A stretch of 64,000 nucleotides of DNA from Paragordius varius (Eukaryota > Nematomorpha): positions 7,440,001 to 7,504,000 of the forward strand of contig OZ176051.1 in the NCBI GenBank assembly GCA_964247055.1. Reading direction: 5' to 3'. The translations under genes were made by a program, and so were the position numbers. The notes beneath the pieces are model-generated. The model saw only the letters and a program-made list of their open reading frames with translations, did no database searches and was not told the origin of the DNA. Below, piece by piece: positions 51,201 through 63,799 of this stretch (position 1 is the stretch's first letter; each line of letters opens with the position of its first letter).

Positions 51201-53916
51201 CTGACACATTCCAAAAATAATTATTTGCGGAGTTTTATATATTAAAATCAATATAAAAGTAACAAAGCCCCCAAAAAATGGGTGTAATGATAAAAAAAAA
51301 TTTAAAATAACATTAACGATAATCTAATTTTATTTTATATGATATGATGAGTTAAAACTTTAATTTCAAAGATAATAATTATTACCTTAAGAATGGCGGC
51401 TATGTCAGAGCGTTCATTGAAATTTGCAAGATCAATGGGACTTTTATCAAATTTATTTTTGATGCTGAGCCAAGCACCGACATTCAGCAAATAATTGACG
51501 ACATCAATGTTTCCACTCTCTACGGCCCAATGAAGTGGTGTCATATTCAACTAAGTAATAGACAAATTATTATTATTCAACACCTATTTTAATGCATAAA
51601 ATTTAAAGTCGTTTGAAAAGAATTATAAAAACCCGCCCCCTTCCCTACATAATATTTTTTAAAGTATCAATGGCATAAGGATGTCTTTAATAATTGCGCT
51701 ATTTATTTTTTGATTGAGTTGATTAATTTATTGATTAGTTTCGAAGTTTAAAAGTTTTCTATTATTTGTTTTGATCATAAGCCATTTTTTGCTTAAAATA
51801 AACAGATTGGAAGTAAGTTATATTTCACAGTGTGATTTAGAAAAATGTGCTAAAATGGTTTGATTATTTCAAACTATCTCCTTTACCAATAGCTTTGGTG
51901 TCACGATTAGATATGTTTATTTCTTAAATTTATTTGCTTGTTCAATTCCAAACAAATAGTTGAGTTTCAAGATTATAGATTTGCTTTGAAGAGTTATATA
52001 CCGCTTTGCATACATTTTGGTAAACCTTAATAATATAGTTTTAGTTTTTTTTGACCCTACACAAGAAAATTCATTATTTGGTGTGTTGTTATTCAAGTTT
52101 TTTCATTCCATAAACTTTTCAACAGATACATTTAAAATACCTCTCCTTCACCTTAATAGTCAGATTTTAAAACTATTGAATAGAAAATCATCCGGATACA
52201 ACGTCTCAAAATGTGGACATGTTAGAAAATCTCTAGAATTTAAGATCGCATTTGTGGTAAAAGTAAAAGCTTAATAGGTGCTCTAATATGGGTTTAAAAT
52301 GTAGGTGGTTTGCTTCATCATATATCGTTTACAAGCCACTTATCATAAAATGTTGGAGTTTTTAATTACTATATTTAAAATTTTTTCAAGCAATAAATTT
52401 TTTTTTGGCATTTTTAATTTTTAATTTGAGGATATAATTTTTATATGTGTGCTTTTTTGCGATGCAAATTATATTTAATTAATGGGCAGCGTACAGAGTA
52501 CCATGTTCCAATTCAGGAAATTAAATTTTGTAAGAAATAACTGATGATACTGACAGTATTAAATTTATTGAACAAAATCTGTTATTTATGATTTAAACTC
52601 ATTTCACGACCAATTTTCCAACCAAGAGTCGCAAGGAAATGTATACTTTTAGGTTTCAAGATCCGTCATGAAATTGTAAAAGAGAGAGGGAATAAGCATT
52701 GCATCAAAAACAAAAACGGGGCATAAACGTTTTTCTTACATAATTTTAACCGAATATTAAATGAAACTTTGGATAGTGTAATATGCCAAACAAACTATGA
52801 CTATAAAGATCTGTATATAAATTTTCAAAATTGAATGAAAAAGCATCCATTTATCAAACGCAATTTGTGTAAGAAACCCATGCTCCACACACTGAAAGTA
52901 TATTATAAATCCCTTTTAAGTCCTAATATTTTTATGTAATTATGCCAGCTAGGGGAATATTAAAAAAAATATTATGTTAACCATATATTATACCGTATAA
53001 AACGGTTTTAACAAATGATTAATTAATTGGTGATTTGGAAACTGTTTATAATTTTTATTAAAAATCTAAAATACATTATTATGGAATATAAAAATTCACA
53101 ACCATAAACAAATCACTTAATAACGCTAAATATTTATATATATATTTATAATCATATTTGTTTCTAATTAATAAATAAAAAATGAAATATCTGTTTTAAC
53201 GCATTTAGCATATCACCAAAATTATGTGAGGTATAAACGAAAAAATCATGCATACCATATCCCGTAGATTAACATTAGCCCCATGGGAAACTAAAAGTTT
53301 AACGACTGCTAAATGACCCCATTGAGCTGCAAGGTGTAGGGGTGTCCGACCTAACTTAGTTTTCGTATCGACTGTAATTCCTGCGCGGACCAAAACTTCG
53401 GCGGTAGAATCGTGCCCATTTTGTGCGGCAAGGTGTAACGGTGTTGTTCCAAACTATAATACGTATTAAATTAAAGGTTTACTTGAATAAGAAATACTTT
53501 GTTCAGCAACAAAGAAAATGAAAAAAAGTTGTACCAAACTCTGTAATAATAAATTATAAAATCAAAGGTATAAAATTTTTTATAAAGTTTGGTATATATT
53601 TCAAACATATAAATGACCAAATCCTTAAATGGTTGAAAAAAAATCAATGGTTTAAAAACATTCAATTGAATATATTAATATGCATATTAAAGAGCAATCA
53701 TGTTTGCAACCAAATAAAATTATTTCACACATAATTAAATACAAAAATATTATTGGATTCAAAAGAAATAATATTTAACCAAATAAAATAATATAGGCAA
53801 AAGCATACCCAGTCAGTGGTAAACGGAGCACCGGTACACATCAATTGCTTTATGTTTTCTGTTTCGCCTCTTTGAGCGGATTCTAATAATTGCTGGCCCA
53901 ATTCTATCAGCGACAT
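48113..53916 (-). CDS. GABPB: GABP beta (ankyrin-repeat transcription cofactor), 5-6 exons
   Basis: Beta subunit that pairs with the ETS factor GABP-alpha (NRF-2) to activate nuclear-encoded mitochondrial and housekeeping genes. Exons (minus order): 53916-53809, 53453-53256, 51550-51386, 50605-49403, then 49015-48869 with a stop, or 49015-48877 joined to 48207-48113 with a later stop. [18 protein letters not shown] and [12 protein letters not shown] match the GABPB N-terminus. Ankyrin repeats follow ([67 protein letters not shown]) at the family's spacing. The fourth exon encodes about 400 residues rich in Asn, Ser and Thr with acidic stretches, a likely activation region. I see no clear leucine zipper like that of vertebrate beta-1. 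Confidence 0.85.
50634..51066. mobile_element. diverged relative of the TA-flanked MITE
   Basis: Ends ATCATTTACATTTCAAGAAT and GAAGCGCAAATGGTATAC resemble the MITE termini. Internal repeats GAACATTTCAAATTGGCCCT mimic the family's subterminal minisatellite. It is longer (about 430 bp) and more divergent than the other copies. It lies in a GABP-beta intron. Confidence 0.55.
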
Positions 53917-54046
53917 TTAACTGAACGATTATTGCAATAATTCCAATTATTAAATTTAAATATAATTAGGTATATGGCATACGCATGATTACATATTAAC
54001 GGCTGAAAATAGTATACTATTTAGTAATTTTGGATTTTTGAATTAA
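53917..54046. promoter_or_regulatory. shared divergent promoter region of GABP beta and SBDS
   Basis: Only 130 bp lie between the two start codons, which face away from each other. Both 5' UTRs and core promoters must fit here or overlap the first exons. No canonical TATA box can be told apart in the AT-rich sequence. Confidence 0.6.
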
Positions 54047-54815
54047 ATGTCTATTTTTACGCCTGTAAATCAAAATCGGCTCACTAATGTGGCTTATGTT
54101 AGAATGAAAAAGGGTGGAAAACACTTTGAAATAGCATGTTACAAAAATAAAGTTCAATCTTGGCGCAATAAAGTGTAAACATCTTTATAATAATTTAAAG
54201 TGAAAAAGATATTGATGAAGTTTTACAGACTCCAGTAGTGTTTTCCAATGTTTCAAGGGGACAAATAGCCAAGAAGGAGGACTTAATCAAGGCATTTGGG
54301 ACGGAGGATCAATTGCAAATTTGTTTACAAGTTTTTTTAACGCTCATTAATTGTAAGATATTAGAAAAAGGAGACTTACAAATATCTGAGAAAGAAAGAC
54401 AAACTACCTTGCAATCAACCTATAAAGACATTGCGTCTATAATATCAAATAAATGCATTAATCCCGATACCAATTTACCATATCCCATATCTATGATTGA
54501 AAATGCAATGAAAGAAATTCATTTTTCGGTTAACCCCAAGAAGAACAGCAAACAACAAGTAACGATTACTCAAATAATTTAAGGCATTAGAAGTTATGAA
54601 AAATTTAAAAACGGTTATCAATATACAACGTGTTCAAATGAAAATTAAAATAAAATGTCCCAATAAATTCTCGAAAAAATATTTAGAGAGGATTACGAAT
54701 CTCGAAAATGCAAAAATAATTTCCAAAAATTTTATGGATGGTGGTGATTTGGAAATGGTATTTAAAGTTTTATTTTATATATTATTTAATAAATTTTAAA
54801 ACAATTTTAAATATA

Positions 54816-54868
<53 letters not shown>

Positions 54869-56149
54869 CTGATGATAGTCAAACAAACGATTGATTCAAT
54901 TTAATATATATGATAAATTGGATTAGGATATATTAGAATTCTTGTTTTAAATCAGGTCCGACACGCAACCCTCCAAAACATAATATGCGACCCGCGAACA
55001 ATTTGAAAATCTATATATTTTTAAAAATGGAAAATACTGGCCTGTTTCCGGAAAACCGGTAGACCCATTCAAATCCAAATGTCGAAAAAAAATAATCATT
55101 AATGAATGCCCCAACAATAGCGTCGCCCCTTTTTTGAATTAGGCTTCCAGTTCGAACCCACCCCATGTAAAAAACGGGGAATACAGGAAGTCCACAAAAA
55201 TCGTGTCTCTGAGACAATTTTCCCGAAAACGTGTTGGACCATTCGATTTCAAATATGATTTTTTTACTTATTTTCGATTGCGCCGAACATTGTCGGCTCG
55301 CTCTTTTAGGCGCTCTTTTTACCCGCTCCCCCCGTAAAATGCCATATTTTTCAAAAAAATTAAGTCCACAAAAATAATTTTTTTGAATCTATTTTTCGCC
55401 CAAATTAACATTGTATGAATGCACCGTTTTGAAATTCCTATGAGATCATAGCTATTAAATAATGTTTCAAAATAATCCACATATGTGGATCATTTTATTG
55501 TCCCTTTTTTCACGTGCTGCGTAGCAGCACGAGATTTAGGCTAACAAATAAATACAAAAATTTACATAATTTTAAATAATTGTTGCAAACAAATATTACG
55601 AATAAGTTCTTACAATTTGCAACCAAAGGAAGGAAATTCATGAAATACGTAGTAATAATATTATGTTTGCATTATTTTATAGTTTTATGTTTGCTTAAAA
55701 TCTATTAAACTATATATTTGACAGATGCAACCCACTAATCTTTATAAGTCAAAAATGCGGCCCGCAAAGCCATTTGCGTTAGACACCCCTGTTGTTTTAA
55801 ATAAAATGTATTTTAAACGATTAAATAAGTTTTAAATATTTAATCCAATAGTTTTACACAAAATGTGTTATATTTTAGCGTTGGGTGCTGCTATATAGGA
55901 TATTAATTTTAATTTCATGTGATAATTAAAATTTAATAATATATGATTGAAATTAAATCCCTTTATTATCAGTTTAATATATGTATATTTGTCGATATAT
56001 ATCATTTATCTATTTTTTTAATTATTTTTTAGGATATCCTAATAGATCCTGGGATGTTCCGAATTTTAGATGATGAATTGCGGAAAGAAACTAAGGGTCA
56101 AGGTAGCATAGAAGTGATAACTGTTAATGAAATTGCCGATGTTTTATAA
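54047..56149 (+). CDS. SBDS: SBDS ribosome maturation factor, 5 exons
   Basis: Shwachman-Bodian-Diamond syndrome protein; with EFL1 it releases eIF6 from the 60S subunit in the cytoplasm. Exons: 54047-54174, 54201-54330, 54358-54558, 54584-54757, 56033-56149, encoding 249 residues, against 250 in human. It begins [20 protein letters not shown] and keeps [49 protein letters not shown], the middle-domain C-N-P-T-PYP segment and the C-terminal LIDPGMFR and ETKGQGS. The alignment is collinear end to end once three introns of 26, 27 and 25 nt are removed. The fourth intron is long (54758-56032) because it carries an 839-bp transposon and a (TA)n tract. Confidence 0.96.
54175..54583 (+). other. three ultrashort GT-AG introns in SBDS
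   Basis: 54175-54200 (26 nt, GTAAAC...TTAAAG), 54331-54357 (27 nt, GTTTTT...TGTAAG) and 54559-54583 (25 nt, GTAACG...TTTAAG). The first and third contain stops or shift the frame. The second is a multiple of three without a stop, but it would insert nine residues where SBDS has none (LQ|ILEKGD matches human KQ|ILTKGE). Removal gives a gapless SBDS alignment. Confidence 0.92.
54809..54867. repeat. (TA)n microsatellite
   Basis: Nearly uninterrupted TA dinucleotides in the last SBDS intron. Other tracts lie at about 149-172, 3436-3464, 10699-10720, 13305-13333, 22924-22950, 27417-27434, 31817-31836, 35279-35312 and 63553-63581; most are in introns or spacers. Confidence 0.95.
54953..55791. mobile_element. 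839-bp non-autonomous DNA transposon in SBDS intron
   Basis: It starts CAGGTCCGACACGCAACCC and ends, read inward on the minus strand, CAGGGGTGTCTAACGC with a nearby GCGGGCCGC; CAGGGGTGTC with GGCCCGC is typical of hAT-related MITEs. It is flanked by the direct repeat TTGTTTTAAAT (54942-54952, 55792-55802), longer than the 8 bp usual for hAT, perhaps by chance extension. No coding sequence recognised. GC content is visibly higher than the surroundings. Confidence 0.75.
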
Positions 56150-57534
56150 TAAATCTAAAACATATATATATTCAAAACATATATTAAGTGTTTTGGCTTA
56201 CGTTTAAAACGCATTCAGTGTGAGTTTTTAGCTAAAATAGAATGCTCATTTTTAGTTTTTTTTATTATTTTTAGAGAACAAATATGAATATTTTTTTTTA
56301 CACAACGAGAATTTTTTAAGTTAACCGAAATTGAAATTGTTCTTTTTATTACTAATTATAATAATAATAATTTTATTGTTTATATCTGAACATCATAGAG
56401 CAAATAGGGTGAATAGATAATAAAATTGGTCTTGAAATCTTATAAAGGCATTAATTATAAATCTATTATGGCTTAAATCAATAAGGTATCTACCAAAAAA
56501 ATAATTTAGAAAATTATTTGTACAATTTTTCTACTACGTTTTTATTGTGCAATGGCAAAAAGTACTTAATTCTCGAAATTTACCAAATTTTCGAACGTTG
56601 TCCTTTTACTTATATATCTCATTTTGTGGGTGAAAATTTGATTTGATTTATAAAGGTATATACACAAACATAATAAAAATAGAATATTTATTATTGCGTT
56701 GTTGAGTTATATATGTTAGTTATCACAATTTTGTACAATAGGTTTGCTTAACAAGACATTTCTATATAGGAGCTTTAGCTAAAATTGATCTGCATTCTGG
56801 TTCAATATCAAATTTTATATAATTGTTATCTGTGGCTAAAAAATAGATAAATAGTTATTTTATAATCAAAAAAAAATAACCAAAAATTCCAAAGGTATTT
56901 TATATCTTTTTAGATTTAATTATCATGTCTTTTGACAAAATTATTGGCATTTTATATAAAAAATTTTAGAAGGAGCATAATATTAAAATTAATTATACCA
57001 GGAGATATTATGTAAAACTCTTTAAAAAAGTTTGTTTCATCATAAGAAAAATCAAAACATAAGTTAAATTAGACCATTTAAAAAAATTTGACTTTAAATG
57101 TACAGGAATTTTTAATTTAAGAAACATGTCGGATAAAAGAACATAAAACGACAGTTAACATAAAACAAATGGCATATCACTTAAAATGCAAACATAAAAT
57201 TAACTGGGAAGTCAAATAAAGAAGAAAATATGACAAAAAGAATATTAAAGGAAAGTTTTTATATAAACAAAGGAAAAAATATAATGAAGAGAAAAAAAGA
57301 TCTTAACAAATAACATTACAAACTTTTTTCACAATAACCACATGTTTTAGTTTCATTTCTCATTAAATATTTTTAATTTATAAGTTAATTTTTAGTTTAT
57401 ATTTTAATTTATTTTTTACTGACAAAGATTACTTGTAGTATTTGAATACCATAATAAATTCATTCAATTTCGTAATTATAATTGCAATAATAATACAATT
57501 AGTATAACTGATATCCATGTTATTTGAATTAAGT
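56150..57534. other. intergenic spacer SBDS/CAP gene
   Basis: Convergent 3' sides of SBDS and the CAP-like gene. AT-rich, with A-rich runs near 57100-57300; no gene or element recognised. Confidence 0.45.
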
Positions 57535-60272
57535 TTAACGTGTTCTTAAATAGATTTTATGGATGATAGCAGATGCAAAAACAATTAAAATACTTTGGCA
57601 ATCGCACAGTCTCATTTCATTGACTTTCTTGTTGGAACATTTTTCACATAACTTATCAATTGCCAATTTGTAAGGATAACCAGCCATTCTATGTCAAAAA
57701 ATTGTCATTAATATATTCAATATTGATTAATTATAAATTAATAGTTTATGCTAAATAACTATTTTATCCTAGTTTATTTCTTTTAAAAATAATACGTTGG
57801 CAAACAAGTGTTCTTTTAGAAATTTTATTAACCTATTTGATGGACTAAATACACTTTATATATATGTATATTATATTTGTCATATTCATTTGCTTTATTG
57901 TCCATATATCATGTGTGTTAAATTTGGAAGTGTTCTTGGACATTTGGTAAACTTTTATAAGTCGATGAAGAGTTTTGATTGATAATCTTAAAAATACAAA
58001 CGCCATATTTGAAAAATACATGTTAAAAAACTAAATACAAAAACAGCTGACCATTTGGAAATAAACTTTTTAGCTAGAACGCAAAACGGCAATTAATTTA
58101 GAAACAATAAATGCCCAAATAAAATAGTCTTAAAAAATTTAATTTATAATAAAGCGTTTTTGTGGTTTAATTTATTTTTAATATATTAAAAATGCTGACA
58201 AATTTACAGTTTAAAAAAATGATAAAATGATATAAACATAAATTATAAATTATTAAAATTGTAGTTGTAAGACACACATGATAATCATTCGTCCATTTTA
58301 TTAACCAACTTGTTTGATGTAAATCCTAAACACCACGAGATGCATATATGAACATCATTAAAAACATCTGACGCTAAATTAAAAATTTCAAAACAAAGTT
58401 TATCGAACAATATTAATTTCGACTGCATTTTTTCGATTGTTTTGATATGGTTAAATTTTGCCAATTCTCAAACACGCTTTAATTCAAAATATTTATGGAA
58501 AATAGTTGTTTTAGTGTAATTATTTTGTGTTTTTAACCATTTCGCGTTATATCTGATAAAAAATGGTTATAGTCAACTGTTTAGTGTGTATTGCATTTAT
58601 TTCTCTTATATGTCGTTGGATTCCCTATTTTTCAAAATCTGAAAGACTATTATCTACTTTCTCTAAAATAAGCCTTTTAAATTGTTGAGGCCTTGATTCT
58701 GACACTCTTTATATAATTAATATCATATCACTCGCAATTATATTATATAAAATATGGTAATCGTCAAACTGTGATAGCAAAACAACTTACACGAAATCGT
58801 ATTTGCAGGCATATAAATATCGGTTTTTACAGCATTTGGTGACACATTTAATTCCTTTAGCCCTTGATTGAATGATCTATTGATATGTATAATTAATGGA
58901 TATATCGCACTTATGCAATGGCGTATCGAACGCCATAATTAATAAGCCAAAAAAACTCCATAAATTGATTTTAAAAACGCAACACCTATCATTGCTGGAC
59001 GCCATCATATCTTAATGAATGTCTGAAATTGAGTTTTAAATTTAGTATAGTATATTCAATCTTTTGCAATGCACACAAAATGGCTCCGAAAATTTATTAA
59101 TTCCGTAAGTTAATATCAAAAATGATGTTATTTCATTTTAATGATATATGGTTTAAAGCCTAATATTTTAATATATAAAATGTATAAACATAATAAAAGA
59201 TCAGCTAATATTAGTTAGTACGTTTTATAACAATTAAAATCTAGACTTTTTGGGACAGGCGCTAATGCCGCTTTACGTAAAATTATATTAAATTTATGTT
59301 AGTTTTGAAGTTTACATTAATAAATTTTACTATTTAAAAATTAAAAAATTCAACCATATTAAGGTAATTATACCATTTACACTTCGAATTCACCCTTGAA
59401 CATTCGAATTCACCCTTAAACTATTCAAATTCATGTTTTATAATAAAAATTATTTATATTAATATTTTAAAAAACAAAATTTTGTTTAAAATTAAAGTAA
59501 TACGGAAAAAATAATAAACAATGCCATAAAAATATATTTCATATTAAGGAGTTCTATTAACCCGAAAACACATAATTTATTTTTAGGGTGAATTTGAATC
59601 GTTGAAAGGTAAATTCGAATTGTAAATGGTATATAATATATTTAAAATAGAATGTATCAAACTTTATGATAAAATTTGGCATCCAAAACATGTCTATAAT
59701 GAATGTCTTTGAGTGTCCTTGATTGATACCAATATTGGATGACCCTTTTCCAGGTTAAGGGATACCTTGATAACTTGATATTCCAGTTCAGATAATCTTT
59801 AATATAATCAATAAACCCAATTTAATTCAATATGAATGAATCAATATTGTCTATTAATAAAGATTAGAATCAAAAAATTTTAAATATGGGGATTTAACAT
59901 TAAAAATATTATAAGGTATAAATATATTATTATAAAAAATTGATAGAACCGCATAATCAAACTTTAATGTTAGAAATAATACCTTGTTTAATATTTTTGC
60001 ATGATGTGTTGACGTTCAAACTTGCATCCCATTTCTTTATAAATATAATTATAAAAAAAAGATATTCTCTTTTATTTATACAGTTAATCATAAATTATAA
60101 AAAAAACTTATAAAAATCTTCAACACATTAGAATTTCAAATTCAAATTATTTATATATAATTTAATTTGATAAGACATACTAACGTATTCATGTCGCCCG
60201 CCGATGGATATACAGTGGATCGAATATAATTATGCATTTCAACTATGCTTCGTTGTTCTCTCCGTGTGGGTC
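57535..60272 (-). CDS. CAP/CRISP-like secreted protein, partial (two exons seen)
   Basis: Exon 60272-60181 after acceptor TTTAACAG reads PTRREQRSIVEMHNYIRSTV then YPSAGDM, the opening motif of CAP (SCP/TAPS, CRISP, allergen 5) domains: E-x-H-N-x-x-R-x-x-V-x-P-x-A-x-x-M. Exon 57688-57535 after acceptor ACATAG reads MAGYPYKLAIDKLCEKCSNK, then a CDC motif, like the end of a CAP domain ((G)NMxGxxPY) and the start of its cysteine-rich tail. It ends in a hydrophobic segment (SILIVFASAIIH) and TAA. Both are on the minus strand in the right order. The central exons with the HYTQVVW and GENI motifs, and the signal-peptide exon, were not found, so the gene is either incompletely read here or decayed. 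Confidence 0.5.
59371..59631. mobile_element. TA-flanked MITE copy
   Basis: Termini TACCATTTACACTTCGAATT and AATTGTAAATGGTA; subterminal CATTCGAATTCACCC-type repeats on the left, GGGTGAATTTGAATCG on the right. 261 bp, same family as 35511-35821. It lies inside the putative CAP gene intron. Confidence 0.85.
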
Positions 60273-60559
60273 CTGTTAAAAAATTTTAAAAAAACTTATT
60301 TTAAAAAGGCTTATTCTTAAATTTGTCATTATTATTACTAACTAGGTCCATGATTTTTTTAGGAGAAATTCGATAATATTTTAAAGGGTAAAATAAAAAT
60401 CACTCAAAATTTTTTACTAACGAGTGATTTTGTCTTATTATTTTATAAAATATATTTTTTAACAGGGTGGACTTAATAATGATACCTATTTTAAAAGCTT
60501 TTTGTTTTGACATAATTTATAAATTATTTTAAAGAGGTTTCAATTTAATTATACTTGCA

Positions 60560-60748
60560 AATTATCTATGTTTATTTATATTTTTAAAAAATGAAATTTG
60601 ATTTACAATTAAGTTATTTAAAAAAGGATTTACTATGCCATAAAGATATAATTCAATATTAATAATGACTTATATTAACTGAAAACACATAATTTATTTT
60701 AGAATGAATATGAATTTTCCAAGGGTGAATTTGAATTGTAATTAGTAT
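60560..60748. mobile_element. left-truncated TA-flanked MITE copy
   Basis: The right half of the family is present (GCCATAAAGATATAATTCAA, AAAACACATAATTTATTTTA, AAGGGTGAATTTGAATTG, then a decayed end); the left terminal repeat is absent or unrecognisable. Confidence 0.65.
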
Positions 60749-62645
60749 ATTATAAATGGCCACAAGTTAATCCCGAGTTTTTGTAATATGTAATTGAAAG
60801 AACTCTTTTTACCGCATTATTAGCATTTTTTACGATCAAGTTATCCAGATATAATTTTAAAATTTTGAAAATACTTACAAGATTTTAAAATTATGTGAGA
60901 TTAATAAATATCCAAGTATGGTAAAGTTTTAACGAATTTCGAAGAAATATGAAAAAATAATATTCGCCAAAAAATTTTTTAATGAAAATAATTTAATTTT
61001 ATATTAAATTATTTTTGTGTTTCTTTGTGAATAAAAATATAAAATAAGCCTGCCATGACCCATGAAACAATAATTAAAAACTTTAATTTTAAGATTAATG
61101 TTTTAAATTTAGTAGCGAAAAGGTTTTAAGAATTATATACCTGTTAAAAGGCAGTCCGTATGTTTTATACGCTAAATATAAAATATGATTGATTCTAAGA
61201 TATTAAAATAATGTCAAACAGGCAAAAAATTGAGATATATTGGGGATTAGAGGAATTAACCGGGATTTAAAAGACCCCTATATATTTGGCAAATTGTAAT
61301 TAAAACTTAGGACCATAATTTTCAAAAAAATTATTATTTTCTTTAAATATAAAAGCATTTTCCAACAATCAAAAAGTTTTCGTAGTCAATCCTTAGATTT
61401 TATTGGAATAATTGGCTTAAGAAACGTTAATGATTGAAACAATTCGATGGTTTTGGTAATTTAGATAGGGAAAATCAATATTTTTAACAGGAGGCTTTAA
61501 ATTTTTCCTTATTACAAGAGATGTTTTCAATATTATAGAGTTTAAAGGATAATTTGTTGTTTATTTGGGTTAATCTCTCAATGGATATTTATATAATGTA
61601 TATAATTTAAATTAACCTTTTTTGTTGAGTTTAAATGGCCCATATGCGTTGAAAGATCTATGCATTATACAGTATAAGTAAAAATATATTGCTAGTTTTT
61701 CAATTTTCACCTATAAAGGACATTACAGTATGAATAAATATATTGCTAGAAAGTTATTAATTTTCAAATAGTATATGCAGCAAAGATAATTATTAATGGC
61801 TATTAATAGAAAAAATTAAAAAAATTAATATAAGCCAATAATACTTCCCTTTGTTTTATATGCTATTTGGCAATAATTGATAACTTTTTAGCAATGTATA
61901 CTAAGTCATACTGTATACATCATAAATAAAAAATAAATTGCATTTTATAATATTAATAATCAACACCCATAACCCCAACATAAACAGTTTCTCAAAAATA
62001 TATTTAAAATATGGTTTAAACAACTAGAAAATGATCATATTATTATGCAAAAAAATGCTAACAGATAAAATTATGGATTCATTTATGGTTTAAGTACTAG
62101 ATTATATCCCAACATTACACATTTAGCTAAAATAAACATTTTTCATATCATACATTCAAATTTTTGGGCAAAGGAGACGATGATTTCATAAAATGACATT
62201 TTGAAGCGGCAAAAAACATTTATAGATGAAGAAAAACTGTTTAAGCATTTCAGCCAAAATTAATAAGATAATTAAGTATTTTTTATCTTTATAAACTCTG
62301 GAAAGGCAAATTTTTTAAAAAAACGAAGTTTTTTTTATTTTTTATAAGCTCGCAAAACCATATTCCTAAAACAGTATTGGTATAATCAGGCCAAAAATGT
62401 CACGTTGGGATAAACCAATCTTTATATATTTAATTATTAAAAACTCAATCATCTCTACTAATTATCCAAAAATACTGTGCATTAATTAAAGTTTTTATTG
62501 TGAAATATAATTGGCGGGTATGTATAGTATTTTAATAAAAGAAACACTGGAGGAACACTATATTTCTGAATAAAATAGATGTTAAATATAAAGGGATTTA
62601 AAAATATTAAAATTATACTATATTGTAAATTAAACAATTATGTTA
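60749..62645. other. intergenic region, no gene seen
   Basis: AT-rich DNA between two MITE copies. No ORF of note, no recognised element. The missing upstream exon(s) of the CAP-like gene could lie here. Confidence 0.4.
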
Positions 62646-62900
62646 TGCCATTTACTCAAATTCACCTTTGAACAATTCACAATTACCTTCGAACAACTCA
62701 AATTTATCCTAAAATAAATTATGTGTTTTTAAGATTAAAAATTACATATATTTTTATATCAAAATGAAAATTATTTTAAAATATAAATAATACTGAAAAA
62801 ATAATAAACTATATCATAAAGAATATTATATTAATGAGGAGTTATATTGTCCTGAAAACACATATTTTGTTTTTAGGTGAATTTAAATTGTAAATGGTAT
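62646..62900. mobile_element. TA-flanked MITE copy
   Basis: The left end GCCATTTACTCAAATTCACC is followed by two related repeats; the right end is TTTAAATTGTAAATGGTA. 255 bp, same family as 35511-35821. Confidence 0.8.
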
Positions 62901-63554
62901 ATTATGCAATGTTTTGTGTAAATCAGATTTGGTTTTTTTTATTTTTATATATTTTTCTAAATTAAATATTATTTTTGCCAAAAAAAGTGGTAGTAACCGC
63001 CAAGGTTATATTTTTATAGCTGTTGCTGGAAATCAAAACTATTATAAATACTACGTTGTAGTGTAAAATCATCAGCTCTTAACCACCTATTAAAGTTATA
63101 TAAATTTCATAAAATTACTTTGACAGAATTTGTGACATGGCGAACTTTTTGATACATTGTATATCGTCGGGAAATATAAGTAATTCAGGTTAAATGTTGT
63201 ACTATACTTCTCCAGGGGATTTGTATGCTTTGACCCATTTTTAGCTAAATTTTTTATAAAAAAACAAAATTAAGTAAAGATCTTTTATTTTAATTTGTTT
63301 ATCCCTACACTAAATATTTATTTTATATGGATTATCCCGCTTTAATAAAATGGTTGTTTTAATTATTGTTTATTATTAAATATATATTATTTTTTCTTCA
63401 GAATTCTTCATGAATCATTTTTTTTATTTTGAAAAACCGTTTTTTATTTCTCAATGGCAGATGAACACCATTGTCAGGTCTTTTCAATGAAATTTTTTTA
63501 GCTATGATAGTAATTAATTAATATTCCAAATATCAAATATTTTTGGTTAAATAA

Positions 63555-63586
<32 letters not shown>

Positions 63587-63799
63587 AATCCTATTTTATT
63601 TTAAAAATACCTGGTTTATTATAATGATTACCGTATTTTCTATCTAAACCATAATAAAAACATAATTTAGGACAGAATAATATATTTTCGCCTATAATTC
63701 AGAGTAAAACCGGTCTCGGCTTCAACTCAATTTTTCTTAAAAATGGTTCTTTTGAAGTATAGCTGATTCCCGTAAAGAAATATTTTATTAGTTTTGGTT

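Noticed and set aside
52017-52274. 85-residue ORF in a GABP-beta intron as a gene
   Set aside because: No family match, starts at a non-ATG codon, no promoter or splice evidence; possibly the trace of an old repeat.
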